Origin: Physcia stellaris
Lineage: Eukaryota > Ascomycota > Lecanoromycetes > Caliciales > Physciaceae
DNA length: 64,000 nt
Direction: 5' to 3'
Assembly: GCA_018902385.1 (NCBI GenBank)
Contig: JABSSW010000020.1
Coordinates: 666,982-730,981 of the forward strand
Below are positions 12,952-24,236 of the stretch, piece after piece (the first letter of the stretch is position 1; the number at the start of each line of letters is the position of its first letter). Both the position numbers and the translations under genes were made by a program. The notes beneath the pieces were generated by a model. It did no database searches and was not told the DNA's origin. It saw only the letters and a program-made list of their open reading frames with translations.

Positions 12952-14418
12952 CTAAGCTCGAGGATGATAATTATACCCTGGGTACTGATTGAACAAGCTC
13001 TGATTGAACGTAGTCAAGGCGGGACAACCCAAGCCTGAAAGTATGGGCGACACATATTGGTTCACCAGCGCCACAGCCGGCCCGATGTTCTTGTATATGT
13101 CACTCAGCACGCTGGGTAGGCCTTGCTGGAGAGCTTGGAACGTGAAGCATTCAAGGTTGTTGCCTTGAAGCAGATTGGCTGAGGTGTAGACTCCACCGGT
13201 CAGGTCACCTGGGTTGACGCCGACGAAAGAATTGGCCGTGCCGGTGTTCCCTCCGACGCGGACGACGTCAGGGTATTTGGCGGCTAGGATCGCAACATCG
13301 GCCTAATGATGTTCATCAAATATCATAGTGCTTGTAGGTAGACTACTTACAAAAGCTACTGTGGCATCGTAAGGATTAGAAGCTGGCCGGCGGTACCAGT
13401 TTAGCGGGATCTTCTCTTGTCCCTTGTTCCACACATGCGCACCATCCGCACCGGTGACGGCAAAAAAGGATTTCAAGACCTCTCGCGTAAGAAATCCGTT
13501 CTTGTTGTCGGCCGAGTGGTTCGACATTAAGTTGACGATGAAGTGATGAGCGGCCGGAGGAACAAGTCCAGCAAACGGCTACATTACAAAGGTCAGCAAG
13601 TAATGGGAAGCCGAGGCGTGTCTGGAAGAGTCTTACTGCTTGAAAGAAGTAGGGATTGTTCTGGACAGAGAAGTCATGGACCTTCTTATTGTGGTCCCGG
13701 AGGTTGTCGAGCCTGAGATTCGCCGCCCGATTGTAGATGTCGTCGAATCTATCAATTTGGAGAGATACTGCATCTCCACCGTTCAGGTATGCATCAGCCT
13801 ATGGAGTGAGCAAGAAATCTTTGCCGAGAGTTTTGACTACCTACGCGGCCGGGTGATGCGTCACTTTCATACTTGTTGTGGGAATATGATATACCGCTGG
13901 GGTTGGAGAGCAGATTACCCAAGAGAGCGGGGACGTAGGAACCTCCAATGGACCAAGTCCCACTTGTCGGATCTCCCGTCAAAGCTACAGCAGCGGCAGA
14001 AAGCACAGCAGCGAGATCGTTACCAAGACCATAGGCCTGAGCAAGACCAGTGACAGCTTCAGCGAACGTATTAGCTTCTGAACAGAGTCTTCTGCATTCG
14101 AGAGAACTGACATGCAGCAATAGTAGTAATGCCACTTCTTGGGAGGAAACCATGATTGGCTGCCGCATTCAATCCTGGACACAGCCCCCTCTTGTCACCA
14201 GCCTTTGGGGCGATGAATTGATGTGGGCTTCCGGGCCTCACATCGACGAACTGCTCAGCGGCATTGAAAACCAGACTGTCGATTGGACCAGAGTTGCCTT
14301 CGTTCTGGCTAAGGGGAAGTGCTCGATCATGAATATCAGCCCGGCCATGGATGTCAGCCATCCCAGGCAGAGACACCGCCATGGAGGCAAGTCCACTGAG
14401 GACGAGAAGTAGCATCAT
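12952..14418 (-). CDS. Heme-thiolate peroxidase (chloroperoxidase / aromatic peroxygenase family), secreted
   Basis: Predicted 425-aa member of the Peroxidase_2 family, which uses H2O2 to halogenate or oxygenate organic substrates outside the cell. Proposed exons: 14418-14112, 14074-13845, 13798-13637, 13578-13351 and 13302-12952; all phases agree. The start is the second of two adjacent ATGs, giving an N-terminal signal peptide (MMLLLVLSGLASMAVS). The proximal heme-ligand motif is RGLCPGLN with Cys80 (usually PCP, here LCP), followed by ANHGFLPRSG. The acid-base region reads ESDASPGRAD (Glu172 to Asp174), the E-x-D arrangement of this family with Ser where many members have His or Gly. The first intron would be only 37 nt (14075-14111), unusually short, so that junction is uncertain. 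The gene lies 0.3 kb from the AT-rich boundary. Confidence 0.85.
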
Positions 14419-15412
14419 GTTTGGAAAGTGACGAGCCTTGAGTGAGCCGAAATGTTCGGGCAGAAACCAGTGCTTTGGCCTCAAACTTCATCCGGCATTG
14501 TCAGAGTTTATAGAGTATGTCTTTCTGGTGGGGAACGCAAGATTCCGATACACACATGAGATGTCTCTGCATTAGACCACACTTTGAAAGATTACCGTGT
14601 CAATCTACACTCCAAAGTACCTGATTGAGAACGCCCCATAGCACGCGATAGCCTTGCTTCTCGCTTCTTTTCTCCGTTATGACGGGAGTGGCGTGAGGTT
14701 AAAAGATTTGTAATGGAGCACGTATGTTAGGGAGACTAACAGTGTCTTGAGGAGAAAAGTGCCCTGCTAGTCCATGACCTAGTATCCCATGGTCTGGTGT
14801 GGTGCTATCCTGCCTCCCATGGATCGCCATCGATACACCCAATATGATGATACGCTTACCCGTGTTTGGCACAAAGCATATGAAGACGACATGTAGACGG
14901 TATGAAAATGACATGGAGGAAACATCATCTTCTGCTTTCGCTCCATGTCGGGTAACGTGGGTGTTTCCTAAAAAAAAGCACCACTTGCTACCAAGACCAT
15001 GGAATAGAAGGCTGATGAAGCCTGCAGTAATTGAGCACCGAGTCCCAGCTCAGCCTGAGTACCTGCATTTGATCTAGCTCCATCTGCTGAACCGGTCTTT
15101 CATGCTGCATCGCATATGGATCATGTGGCTGTATAAGTTCCTCTAGGGGCGGTCTTGCTCTTCCTGGATGGTCAAATGGGAAGCAGCCGCTAGCCGCAAA
15201 GACAGGATAACAACGATTCTTCAAAGAACCTCGAGACTTTCATAATGTTTGTACTGGCAGGCGATCCACTGAATCTCCCAGCTTGACAAGGGTTGGACAT
15301 CTGGGATCACGATTGAATGACGGAGAAGTGTAGCAGGGCTGCCCTCCTTTACACGCGCTAGATCCTGATTTCGAAAGCCATTCCTAGCAAGTACGCAAGC
15401 TTACGGACGAGC
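14419..15412. other. Intergenic; no supported gene
   Basis: This holds the upstream region of the peroxidase gene. A 78-codon minus-strand frame (14988-15224) has a Gln/Pro-rich segment, but no domain and no convincing splice partners. Confidence 0.5.
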
Positions 15413-15770
15413 CTAGCCATTGAAGGGTCGATAGATGGCCAAATTCGACGTGCTTTCTTTTGAGACTAGCACTCGAATTAGGACATCAGAAGCGAGTTCG
15501 TATGTGCCGTACTTGAATGTAGCTGCCAGAAGGGAGTTGAAGGTTGCATAGTCATCGATTTGGAATGGCCCAGACGACAGTCCATCCCGTCCCAAACTGT
15601 GAAGCGAAGATGGCTTCTTGAGGGGTGTACTGGGAGTGGGGGTTGGGAGGTTTAGAAGCTTGGCCGCGATCCTGCAATATTGCCATTACTGGCATGAAAG
15701 GAACAACTGTCTTCATGTCAGAATTGCAAGAAGGTAACAGCAATGTTATTACTTACAGAATGACGAAAAT
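15413..15770 (-). CDS. Possible small hypothetical gene
   Basis: A minus-strand frame ending in TAG at 15413 reads as ordinary protein (DDYATFNSLLAATFKYGTYE) for about 60 codons but lacks its own ATG. A plausible 3' splice site (cttcacag) lies just upstream. Further up, an ATG opening MLSIFVIL is followed by a good intron (gtaagt...gacag). The pieces may form one short secreted protein, but I could not join them in a single frame. No family is recognised; it could also be a decayed gene. Confidence 0.25.
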
Positions 15771-16962
15771 ACTCAGCATGGGGTGTAACAAGGCCAAAGA
15801 GACAGGGTTCCAAAGGACTGATATGGAGTATGACGATCTTGGAGTATGACGATACTTAAGTCTGAATACTCATACTCTCGTGCGTTCGTGTTTGCGATTG
15901 CGAATTTTCAGCGTGATTCAGGATCTCCAGCAAAGTCTAAGTCCTTTTCAGCGAAGCCCACAGTCTCCCAGCGAAGCTCAGAGCCTCCACACGGTTCGCG
16001 TTTAAACTCCCGATTTGCAACGTGCTAACTCGATCTGTCATGTGTCAGAGAAGAGGGGTTTCTGACATATTCGTTTACAATGGGGGCCTAATAGGCCATG
16101 CAGGAGTATTGGATCCAACATTCTGGGGGAGGAAGACCGTATTGTTATTCGTTTTCTGGAGAGGTCTCCGACGCCTCCTCCGTCACCAGCCGTTAGGTGG
16201 TGCCAAGCATCTAGGGCTGATCACTTGACAGCTCGCTTGTGGGCCAATCAGAATCTAACGTTCAACCTCCTTATGGTCAAAGGCAGCTGTGAGCTGATGG
16301 ATCTACACTCCCTTTGACTACACTCAAAATCGACTATGATCTCCTCCCTACTGCTCACCCTCAAACACGGGCCTGGGATTTCTCCAACTACTCAATGGGG
16401 ACGAAAATGTAGTAGAAAAGGCCGAATAGATCGAGGAGATAAGTAAGCTGCGTAGGACGTGAAGGCAAGGAGTGGCACTCTTTGCGAATAACGCCACGTG
16501 TGATCACATTTCAATTTTTTTCATATTGGAAATATCCTGATCTACTGATGCGTCTGCGAGCATATGTGCAACCATAGCTTGGCAGGGCTGGAGCTTTGAT
16601 GTACGATAGATAAGGTAGGTATTCTAGGTAGATGTCTTTGAGATCCTGCATGAGAGCCTTTTTCAAACCAGAAATTTATGGAGTCCTCCGGTAATTGATT
16701 CTAAATGATTCTTGAGAATTTGGTCGATTTTTGGTGTAGAACAGAAGCCTTCCCAGAAGCTCTTCCACTACTCTGGATCCCTCTAGAAGAACTATCAAAT
16801 CGAGCGAAGACGAGTTGTGAGAACAGTAACAGCGAGAGCAAGTGTAGTAAAAGGGGGCTGTGGTGTATCAGCTGCCTGAAATCACAAGCATACCCTCAAC
16901 TCTCGCAAGTCCGCTTTCCCTCTGCTCCAAATATCGCTCTATGCAATCCCTGATCCTACTCT
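15771..16962. other. Intergenic; nothing recognised
   Basis: Short frames only. The plus-strand frame at 16705-16953 has no domain or splice support. No RNA gene was recognised. Confidence 0.5.
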
Positions 16963-17091
16963 CTAGGTCTTATCCATCGAATCCACCTTGCGGCAGTCTT
17001 TAGGTAACCATTCCCCACAGTTTCGACACCAAATCCACTCGAGGCCATTCCAGATACGGCAATTAGGGCATTGACGGCCCCAGTGTGGCAT
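16963..17091 (-). CDS. 42-aa zinc-ribbon-like micro-protein
   Basis: The ATG at 17091 opens a 42-codon frame ending in TAG at 16963. It is rich in Cys and Trp: MPHWGRQCPNC, then 10 residues, then WCRNCGEWLPKDC. The two CxxC pairs separated by about 13 residues fit a small zinc ribbon or rubredoxin-like knuckle. There is no signal peptide or membrane segment. I do not know its function. The short length makes chance possible, but four ordered Cys in two CxxC pairs is not typical of random sequence. It could also be one exon of a larger gene. Confidence 0.4.
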   Translation of the reverse strand: MPHWGRQCPNCRIWNGLEWIWCRNCGEWLPKDCRKVDSMDKT

Positions 17092-17930
17092 TTTTCTTAG
17101 TTTGTGGGGGGTGGGAGATGCTTGATGCGATTTGAGATTGCCAATTGGCGAGATAGATGCGGGAAGGTGGGCAGAGTGTTGGTGGTACTCAGGTATCGGG
17201 GTATGGGAATAATTCTAGGCAGCCGGAGATAGTTTGGATACTGCTGTAGGGTGATATGTTCTAAAGGATGTCGGCTTCGGTAGTTGAGGACCGGGTCGTA
17301 TGGTTGTTGGGCTCGATGGATTGTTTTTGATAGTGAGAATGATAGCTTTTGGTTATTGGAAGAAGGAGAGAGGAGGGTTGATGCTCTTATAGTCAGCTAA
17401 GAACCACTTGCAGTGAATACTACGTTGACAGATACAAGAAGACAGATAGCTTGAGCTAGAGATCGACGATAGAGTCATCTTTGGGTGGACTCGCAGAGTC
17501 ACTCCTGAAGGGAAGAGTGCCTGGATGGCGTCAATATGAGTGAAGTACAAAATGTGATTGTGCACTGTGATCTGCTGAAGGATGGAATACAAAAGGAGTG
17601 TGTCTACGGACTTGTAAGATCGAAGAGTAGTACTCGCATGATTTTGCGGATTGAGTAATCTCTCAGAACTTGAAGGTCCTCAGCCCTTGTACGCCACCAC
17701 TTGCCCGACATTAGAATGCTGTGTTAGTATTATGAGGGCGACGACACGCTGTGACAAAGAGGCAGAGGCCAACTCATGGAATGTGGATCCTGGGCTCGAT
17801 ACAACATCGAAAATTTCAAGTAGCTGCGGCCAACAATGCAGAAGTCTGAAATAGCAGACGGTCCAAGTCACTCTCTACCTTATGATTCAGCTGACTCTGT
17901 CATTGCAGCCTCATCCTCAGTGTTCGTCCC
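17092..17930. other. Intergenic; nothing recognised
   Basis: This is the downstream flank of the F-box gene. It holds short overlapping frames on both strands with no domain content. Confidence 0.5.
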
Positions 17931-19463
17931 CTACGCGCCGGCATCCTCTTCGCCCATATCCTCATCGTCGGTACCCATTTCACTATCAATCTCAGTGGGA
18001 CTGTAGAATGTACCCATTTGCGTGAAATCGTGCCATCCCTGAGGACCTCTAAGATCTTCCACTTTCTGTCTAAGCGCCGTTTTCTCCGTGACAGGTAGCC
18101 AGTGTGCTCTTAAGATCCACTTTTCAAGGAGCCTTAGATGCTTGCTACGGAGTCCGCAGTCGAACGACCAGAACACTTCGTGGAGTTGCAGTATTTCGGC
18201 ATGCTCGAGACCCGGGTAAATCAAGTGTCTGAATACATGATCACCCATTTCTGAGAGTTTGCGAAGACATAGCGAATGCAGTCTAGGAAGAGCCATCTGC
18301 AACTGGAGAGCAAAATCAATCCACGATTGTCCACTTTCTTCCACAATGTACATGTCAATTAACACTAGATTCTTGATGGTCGATGAATGACGGCGGAGGA
18401 ATTCCAACAGATCAAATGTATTTACAAACCAGAAGCCCGACAGGTCGAGACTCCGAAGTTGAGGCCAAGAGTTTGGAAATAGTATTTGCCATTCCTTCGA
18501 CGGTCTATAGGGGCTTGGGGACGAAGATGAGTTCAGCTTCAGCGAGCGAAGCTGCTGTGCTAGAGCCAACAATCCTGAAAGCCCTCTCAAGATCTGAGAC
18601 TCGGTGGTAGTCGTTCCCGTGGTACGTGTTCCTGTACTGATATTAATGGTGTTGAGATTTCGCATGACATTTGCACAACACCCTATTCTTCCCAGTGGAG
18701 CTAGGAATAGCCAAAGTCTGATCAGAGACTCGCTTGAGTCATGGATTGTGAAGGTCAGGTCTCGAATTTTTGGCCTGCTGCCGTCACAGCCACACATGGT
18801 CTGTATTACAGGAGAGATTATGCCAGCACTGTAGTCTTTGGTCCTAGGCAGACATCCAACCTTCACATCCCAAGACATGGGGCCATCACGAAGGTACCAA
18901 TAACCGAGCTCCTCATATTCGGCTATCAAATGTCCGGCACAAGATTCGGAGTAATCAATAGGATTGTTGAGGGTCAAAGGATCGACGAGGACCATCCAGT
19001 CCGTATATACGAAGGATGAAAGATTCACTAGCATTCGTGATGCTCGACGCAAAGCGTTCAGGTCCTCGGAACGCGTGCGGATTATTTCCTGTTCGAGGAA
19101 GAGGCGGCGATACTCTAAATTAGCTACTTCGACTACCTTTGCGCTGTACACTCTTCGCAAAGGACAACAGCGGCAGAGATGGCGGCTGACTGGAGAAAGG
19201 CGTTGTCGCTCATCGGTGAAATAGCTAGTATCGTAAAGTATCTCTGTTACGCTACGACAGAATATTGGATGTTCCACAATTTCCTTGAATACAGCCAATG
19301 TCTTTGGTCGTAACGCAAAGTAAACTCTTCTCATCAGTAGGTGAGAACTAGCAGCATGATACTTTCGGTTCACGAGACGTAGGTTCTTTATATGTAGAGG
19401 TAACAGGAAGGAAAGGACTATATTTAGCACTTCTGGACGAAGTTTTCCAAGGATGTCGTCCAT
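17931..19463 (-). CDS. F-box-like protein
   Basis: Uninterrupted frame of 510 codons. I chose the internal ATG at 19463 (MDDILGKLRPEVLNIVLSFL) because the F-box starts there; the frame stays open 30 codons further up to 19553. Residues 1-45 fit an F-box (LRPEVL..VLSFLLPLHIKNLRLVNR), the segment that binds Skp1 in SCF ubiquitin ligases. The rest has weak leucine-rich character (LRSLDLSGFWF, LHSLCLRKLSE, AEILQLHEVFW), fitting a substrate-recognition region. The C-terminus is acidic (DSEMGTDDEDMGEEDAG). Such proteins are numerous and fast-evolving in filamentous fungi, and the target cannot be inferred. Confidence 0.75.
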   Translation of the reverse strand: MDDILGKLRPEVLNIVLSFLLPLHIKNLRLVNRKYHAASSHLLMRRVYFALRPKTLAVFKEIVEHPIFCRSVTEILYDTSYFTDERQRLSPVSRHLCRCCPLRRVYSAKVVEVANLEYRRLFLEQEIIRTRSEDLNALRRASRMLVNLSSFVYTDWMVLVDPLTLNNPIDYSESCAGHLIAEYEELGYWYLRDGPMSWDVKVGCLPRTKDYSAGIISPVIQTMCGCDGSRPKIRDLTFTIHDSSESLIRLWLFLAPLGRIGCCANVMRNLNTINISTGTRTTGTTTTESQILRGLSGLLALAQQLRSLKLNSSSSPSPYRPSKEWQILFPNSWPQLRSLDLSGFWFVNTFDLLEFLRRHSSTIKNLVLIDMYIVEESGQSWIDFALQLQMALPRLHSLCLRKLSEMGDHVFRHLIYPGLEHAEILQLHEVFWSFDCGLRSKHLRLLEKWILRAHWLPVTEKTALRQKVEDLRGPQGWHDFTQMGTFYSPTEIDSEMGTDDEDMGEEDAGA

Positions 19464-19926
19464 GGACGTCTTATTGATCTGTAGGAAGATTAGTAGATAG
19501 CGGTGAGCTGTCATGAGTGAACTGTGGAGAAGACAGACAGTTTTGAAACGCACAACAGTCTCATTCCTTTTGGTGATAACTGCTAGAAGAATTCCGGCTC
19601 GAACGATCGCTTCTTATTGACATATGTCCATCTGGATATAAGTCTGCTGATCAAATTTGATAAGAAAAAATAGACACCGCAGTTATCGAGGGATGCCGAC
19701 AAGAGGACAAGAGTTGGAAGACGTAGAAACCTTGGCTGCGCTGGACTTGCCGAATTCGTTTGGTCTGCGCCGAACACCGTATGGGTCTCAGTCGTTACTT
19801 CCTTGTATACGCCCTTTCCTCACGTCTTTCCACATGGGAATCCCAGGTTCGGGTGACCAGTGGTGTGCAAGACCTGGTATCCTTCTGACCCGGCACGCCA
19901 TTCGAGACTACTGGCTGATATAGGGA
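19464..19926. other. Intergenic between F-box gene and CEM1
   Basis: This serves as the F-box gene promoter and the 3' region of CEM1. No other feature is seen. Confidence 0.5.
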
Positions 19927-21566
19927 CTACGAAGGGCCATATTGCTTGTACCGTCTGAAACACAGACTCGCGTTTGTCCCCCCAAATCCAAAGCTGTTCG
20001 TCAAGACTACATCTACGTCGGAGGTATTCTGTGCCCTCAACGGGATGTGATTGAATCCTAACTTGTCTTGCTCGCTTTCTTTCTGAAGGTTGAGTGTCGG
20101 AGGAAGGATGCTCTAATCACTGTCAATGCTGTTGTAGGTGAAGTGGAAGTACTCACATCTCTCATTGCAAGCACACTCCACACAGCTTCTACACTGCCGG
20201 CGCCTCCCAATAAATGGCCAACTGCACCTTTCGTACTACTGACATTGATATCCTGGGGATGCTTCTTGCCTTCCCCTAACAGATTTCCACCGCCAGCTCC
20301 AGATTGCTGCAGCATCAGAGTTTCAATTGCCCTGCTTTCTGCAATGTCTCCCAGCTTAGTAGAAGTCGCGTGAGCGTTGATGTACGAAACGGAGCGTGGA
20401 GGAAGACCAGCATTACGAAGGGCAAGGCGCATAGCTCGAAAAGCCCCATGACCAGATTCTGGAGGTGCAGTCATATGGTGAGCGTCAGAGGAAGACCCGT
20501 ATCCCGCTAGTTCAGCATAGATGTGCGCTTTGCGGGCGATTGCATGGTCGAGAGCCTGTATCGTTAATCGCAAACGAGCAGCCATCACTGAACCAATTCC
20601 ATACCTCTAGCACCATGACGCCAGCGCCCTCACCAATGACGAAACCGCTTCGTCTAGCATCCCATGGTCTCGAAGCCTCCTTTGGTGAATCGTTGAAGTC
20701 TACTGTCAGTGACCTCGACCTCTCGAAGCCAGTGAAGGCTAAAGGATGAATACATGATTCGGCTGAGCCAGCTATCATCACGTCTGCGTCACCAAAGGCG
20801 ATGAAGCGGGAAGCATCCCCAATAGAGTGAGCGCCCGTCGTGCAAGCCGTGGTCACGGCGTGAGATGGGCCCTTGAAGCCATATCGCATGGAAACATGTC
20901 CAGCAGCGAGGTTGATGAGAAGCTTAGGGACAAAGTAGGGAGACACTTTCTTGGCGCTCTAATCCATATGAGTAGAGGGTCGTCAAAGGAGAGGAGGGGG
21001 ACTCACACCTTTTTCGGAAAATGCCAGGGAGGTATTGTAGACTTCTTCGAAGCTACCGATTCCGGAGCCTAGACAGACGCCCTATCGCTATGAGCAACCT
21101 GACACATGATGTACGTGAGGATCATCTAGCGTACCGTCATTTCTTTTTGGTGCTCCTCCTCAGGATGCCATTGTGCATCGTCTAGTGCTTCTTGAGTCGC
21201 GGCCATAGCATATTGCATGAACTTCGACATCTTTCGCTCATCCTAAGAATATATGAGTATTTCCTCAACATCCATCTCCACATCATAGTTTCACATCTTT
21301 ACTAAGCCAATCGCTAGCCTGCCATCCTCCATCTTGTTTCCTGCCAGTCGGCACGAGACCTGCGACCTGACATTGCTGCAGATGAAAGGTATCTCCTAGA
21401 CATTTTGTAGACACGAGACCGCTCTTGCCGGCTATAAGGTTGGTCCATGATCGCTGAGCACCTAGGGAAATTTAGTCTTGAACAGATAGATGGAGCAGAG
21501 TAAGGGGGCGTTACCGACACCCAGTGGCGTCACAGCACCTAGACCAGTGACCACAACCCTTCGCAT
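19927..21566 (-). CDS. CEM1: Mitochondrial 3-oxoacyl-[ACP] synthase (beta-ketoacyl synthase II type)
   Basis: Condensing enzyme of mitochondrial type II fatty acid synthesis, which extends acyl-ACP with malonyl-ACP and feeds lipoic acid formation. Seven exons: 21566-21515, 21461-21295, 21242-21135, 21081-21007, 20958-20605, 20555-20157 and 20112-19927. They give 446 aa, the family's normal size. The N-terminus [18 protein letters not shown] is the classic KAS start. The nucleophile is Cys173 ([10 protein letters not shown]); the two catalytic His are His314 (NAHATST) and His366 ([10 protein letters not shown]), with Lys361 between them. The glycine-rich NSFGFGGTN lies near the end. Introns are 44-53 nt. 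No long targeting presequence is visible ahead of the KAS core, so mitochondrial location rests on homology. It is head-to-head with MRPL17. Confidence 0.92.
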
Positions 21567-21761
21567 TGCATCTTACAAGACGGTACCGAATTTAGAGGTC
21601 AATGTTCCATACTATCAAAGCAGTACAAGTCGAGATCGAAATCTCGTGAACTTGAAGCTCTGATTTCCACAAAGAGCCTAGCGCAATATTTTTCCCCAAG
21701 CTCATCTCGCTGCAAGTATCTCACCTCAAGAACTTCAACGCCAACGTTTCAATTGCCCTCC
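21567..21761. promoter_or_regulatory. 195-bp divergent promoter, CEM1 / MRPL17
   Basis: The two start codons face away from each other with 195 bp between them, so one short region must hold both promoters and 5' leaders. Both products work in mitochondria, so shared control is plausible (inference). No specific factor site was assigned. Confidence 0.6.
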
Positions 21762-23071
21762 ATGTCGCGCAGTCACAATGTAGCCAGGCGAATAGCCTCA
21801 CAATCACGTACGCCAACTTTCCTTCCTCCACCACGAAAGCTAACATCACGCCAGGACCCCGTCCACCACCGCAATCCACATCCTCAATCTGCCTCCCCTG
21901 CCTCCTCTCCCTCCGCCACGCCTCCACCGCAACCGCGCCCTCCCCCTCCCCAGACTCACCACCGACACCAACTCCCCCTCTCCCCACTACCCCCCAATAA
22001 CCCAAACCCAAACCCACACCCTGCACACAACCCTCCTCCTCTCGCGCGCCCCACTCCTAACCCGCGCCCTCACCCCCTTCGAAACATCCTACTTCCTCTA
22101 CCAGCGCCGCCTCAACGAGCGCCTCTCCCTCCCCTTCAGCCGCTACTTCTACTACCCGCGCGGCACCCCCGGCGAAACGGCCTACAAGCGCTCGATCCGG
22201 GAGCGACTGACGCCTGCGCGCGACATTGGGAAGTATGCGGCGTATAGTGAGGAGGGATGGGATGACGAGGTGCGCGTGGGCGATGGGGTCGGGGAGCGGG
22301 AACGGGTTGTTGAGGCGCTGGTTAGGGAGGCGGAGGGGTTTTTGAGGAGGGATAGTGATATTGGGGGTGTGGAGGGGGTGGAGGGTGGGGGGAAACGGAG
22401 GGGGGAGGAGGTGCCGAAGCCCGTGGGGAGGGTTAGTGAGGCTGATAGGAAGGGGGATTTGAGGAGTTTGTCGAGGAGGATGGAGAGGACTTTGTATTTG
22501 CTTGTGCAGAAGGAGGGGAAGGACAAAGGGAAGGAGGGGGAATGGGGGTTTCCGAGGAGCAGGTTGGGGCCGAAGGAGAGTTTGTATACTGTGAGTTTAT
22601 ATCACCCCTTTTCTTTTCTTCTACTCTTACGAACTGGAAAGAGTGTCGGATTAATTACATCCGCTTGAAGAACTTCCGCCAATTGCAAACAAGGATATAT
22701 CACTAACATCCACCCAGGCCGCAGAACGCACCCTCGTCCAAACCGGCGGCGTCAACATGAACACCTGGATCGTCGGCAACTGGCCCGTCGGCCACCAAAT
22801 CCTGACCTATCCCCAACCCCTCACCTCTACCCCACCGTCATCATCCCCACAGTCATCATCACCCACCCCCGCCACCCCACCGCCATCCCCACCACAAATC
22901 CTCGGCGAAAAATCCTTCTTCATGAAAGCCCGCATCCTGGCCGGCCAAGCGAACCTCCAGAACAACGCGCTCGGGCTGCGGGATTTCAAATGGCTTGCTA
23001 AGGAGGAGGTGAAGGAGGTGCTGGATCCGAGGGAGTGGAATGCGGTTAGGAATTGTTTGAGTGAGCGATGA
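21762..23071 (+). CDS. MRPL17: Mitochondrial large ribosomal subunit protein mL46 (yeast MRPL17), one-base frameshift
   Basis: Component of the mitochondrial 54S subunit, with a Nudix-like fold. Exons: 21762-21807, 21855-22590 and 22718-23071, with good donors and acceptors (second intron gtgagt...cccag, 127 nt). Family hallmarks read clearly: LLLSRAPLLTRALTPFE, YLYQRRLNER, TPARDIGKY, EADRKGDLRSLSRRMERTLY and TGGVNMNTWIVGNWPVGHQ. The N-terminal exon encodes a presequence-like RHASTATAPSPS, but its frame hits TAA at 21998 directly after a C6 run (21990-21995), while the conserved body is one frame over. One extra C in the run would join them, and total exon length is one base short of a multiple of three. 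For an essential-type gene a sequence error is likelier than a real lesion. A Ser/Pro insert interrupts the C-terminal half. Confidence 0.88.
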
Positions 23072-24236
23072 GAAGGGTATGGATGAGAGGGGGCGAGCTG
23101 GCCAGTGGCAGAGAGGTGCCTTCGGAAGGTAGCGGATCGAAGCCATGGATGACGGGCTATGGGGGGGGGGGGTTAGGCGGAAGAGAAAGAGGAGGTGGAG
23201 TAGGGTGCTATGGTTAACATCCTCATCCTCATCAAAAACAAAGACCATCAACGCACTACCGATATTGACTCCGACTGCACAATCCTCTCGCTACCTCCTC
23301 TCCCTTCGAGCGATTTGGTAGATCCTCTGGACCTTCCTCCCCCCCACCCACAGATTTCTCAAATCAACATCTTCCCCGCACCGATCCTGAGCTACCGTCT
23401 CCTCGTGTCCTTGCGGAGTATACAAGGGAGGGCTATGGAGGATATATGTGGAGCACCATGGTAGGGTGAGAAAATCAAAAGAAGAATCTATGATCCGCAT
23501 CGCAAGAGTAAAATGAGGGTATAGATATAGAGTAGGTATACATAGTCAAAGAAAGCATCAAAATCTACATACTTTCTCAAATCGAATATCATCAGTGTTA
23601 ACTCCTCCAACCAAATCACTAAACACAAGCGCCACCTCCCCTCCCCTCTCCTCTCTTTATCCTACTCTCAATAATTAAATTCGTCCACTTTCTCATCTCG
23701 GAGCCTGTCAAACCATTCCTTTTTTGGCTTTACTTTACTTCTACTCTATCTTTTTTTTTTTTTTTGGGAGGGGGGCTTTATATACCAGCATCACCAACCT
23801 CATCGTACAATATTTCCATAACGTACGAGACAATGCAGTTCCGTGCCCCTCCCATCGTTGCCTTTTATCTAGATAATCTTCCCATCATCTCCTCCCCACC
23901 TCTAAGGACCTCATCCAATCACAGACTGTACTGCAGACAGGGGGTTATGTTCTCCGCACGCTTCTACAAACCAGAAAGGCTTTGAAAAAGGAGGACTGGT
24001 GTAGTGGGGATATGGAGGATGGGGTAGAAGTAACAACTAAGACTGACGAGCAGTGGTTGGGACGAGAGCCAAGTTTTAACAGTTGTGTGAAGGCTTGAGA
24101 ATGGATGAGATACAATGTGTTCGTCTTTGCACCGATATGCCGGGGTCTGTCGTAAGGCTTCAAGGGTTGTGCGACCCTTTGTAAAGGTAAAGTATCCTAG
24201 CAAGGACTTTGGGTGTGTGATTTACCATACTGATTA
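23072..24236. other. Convergent intergenic region with homopolymer tracts
   Basis: This is the 3' flank of both MRPL17 and the nickel transporter. It contains a G10 run near 23162, a T run near 23750-23765 and T/C-rich stretches. No gene is supported. Confidence 0.55.
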
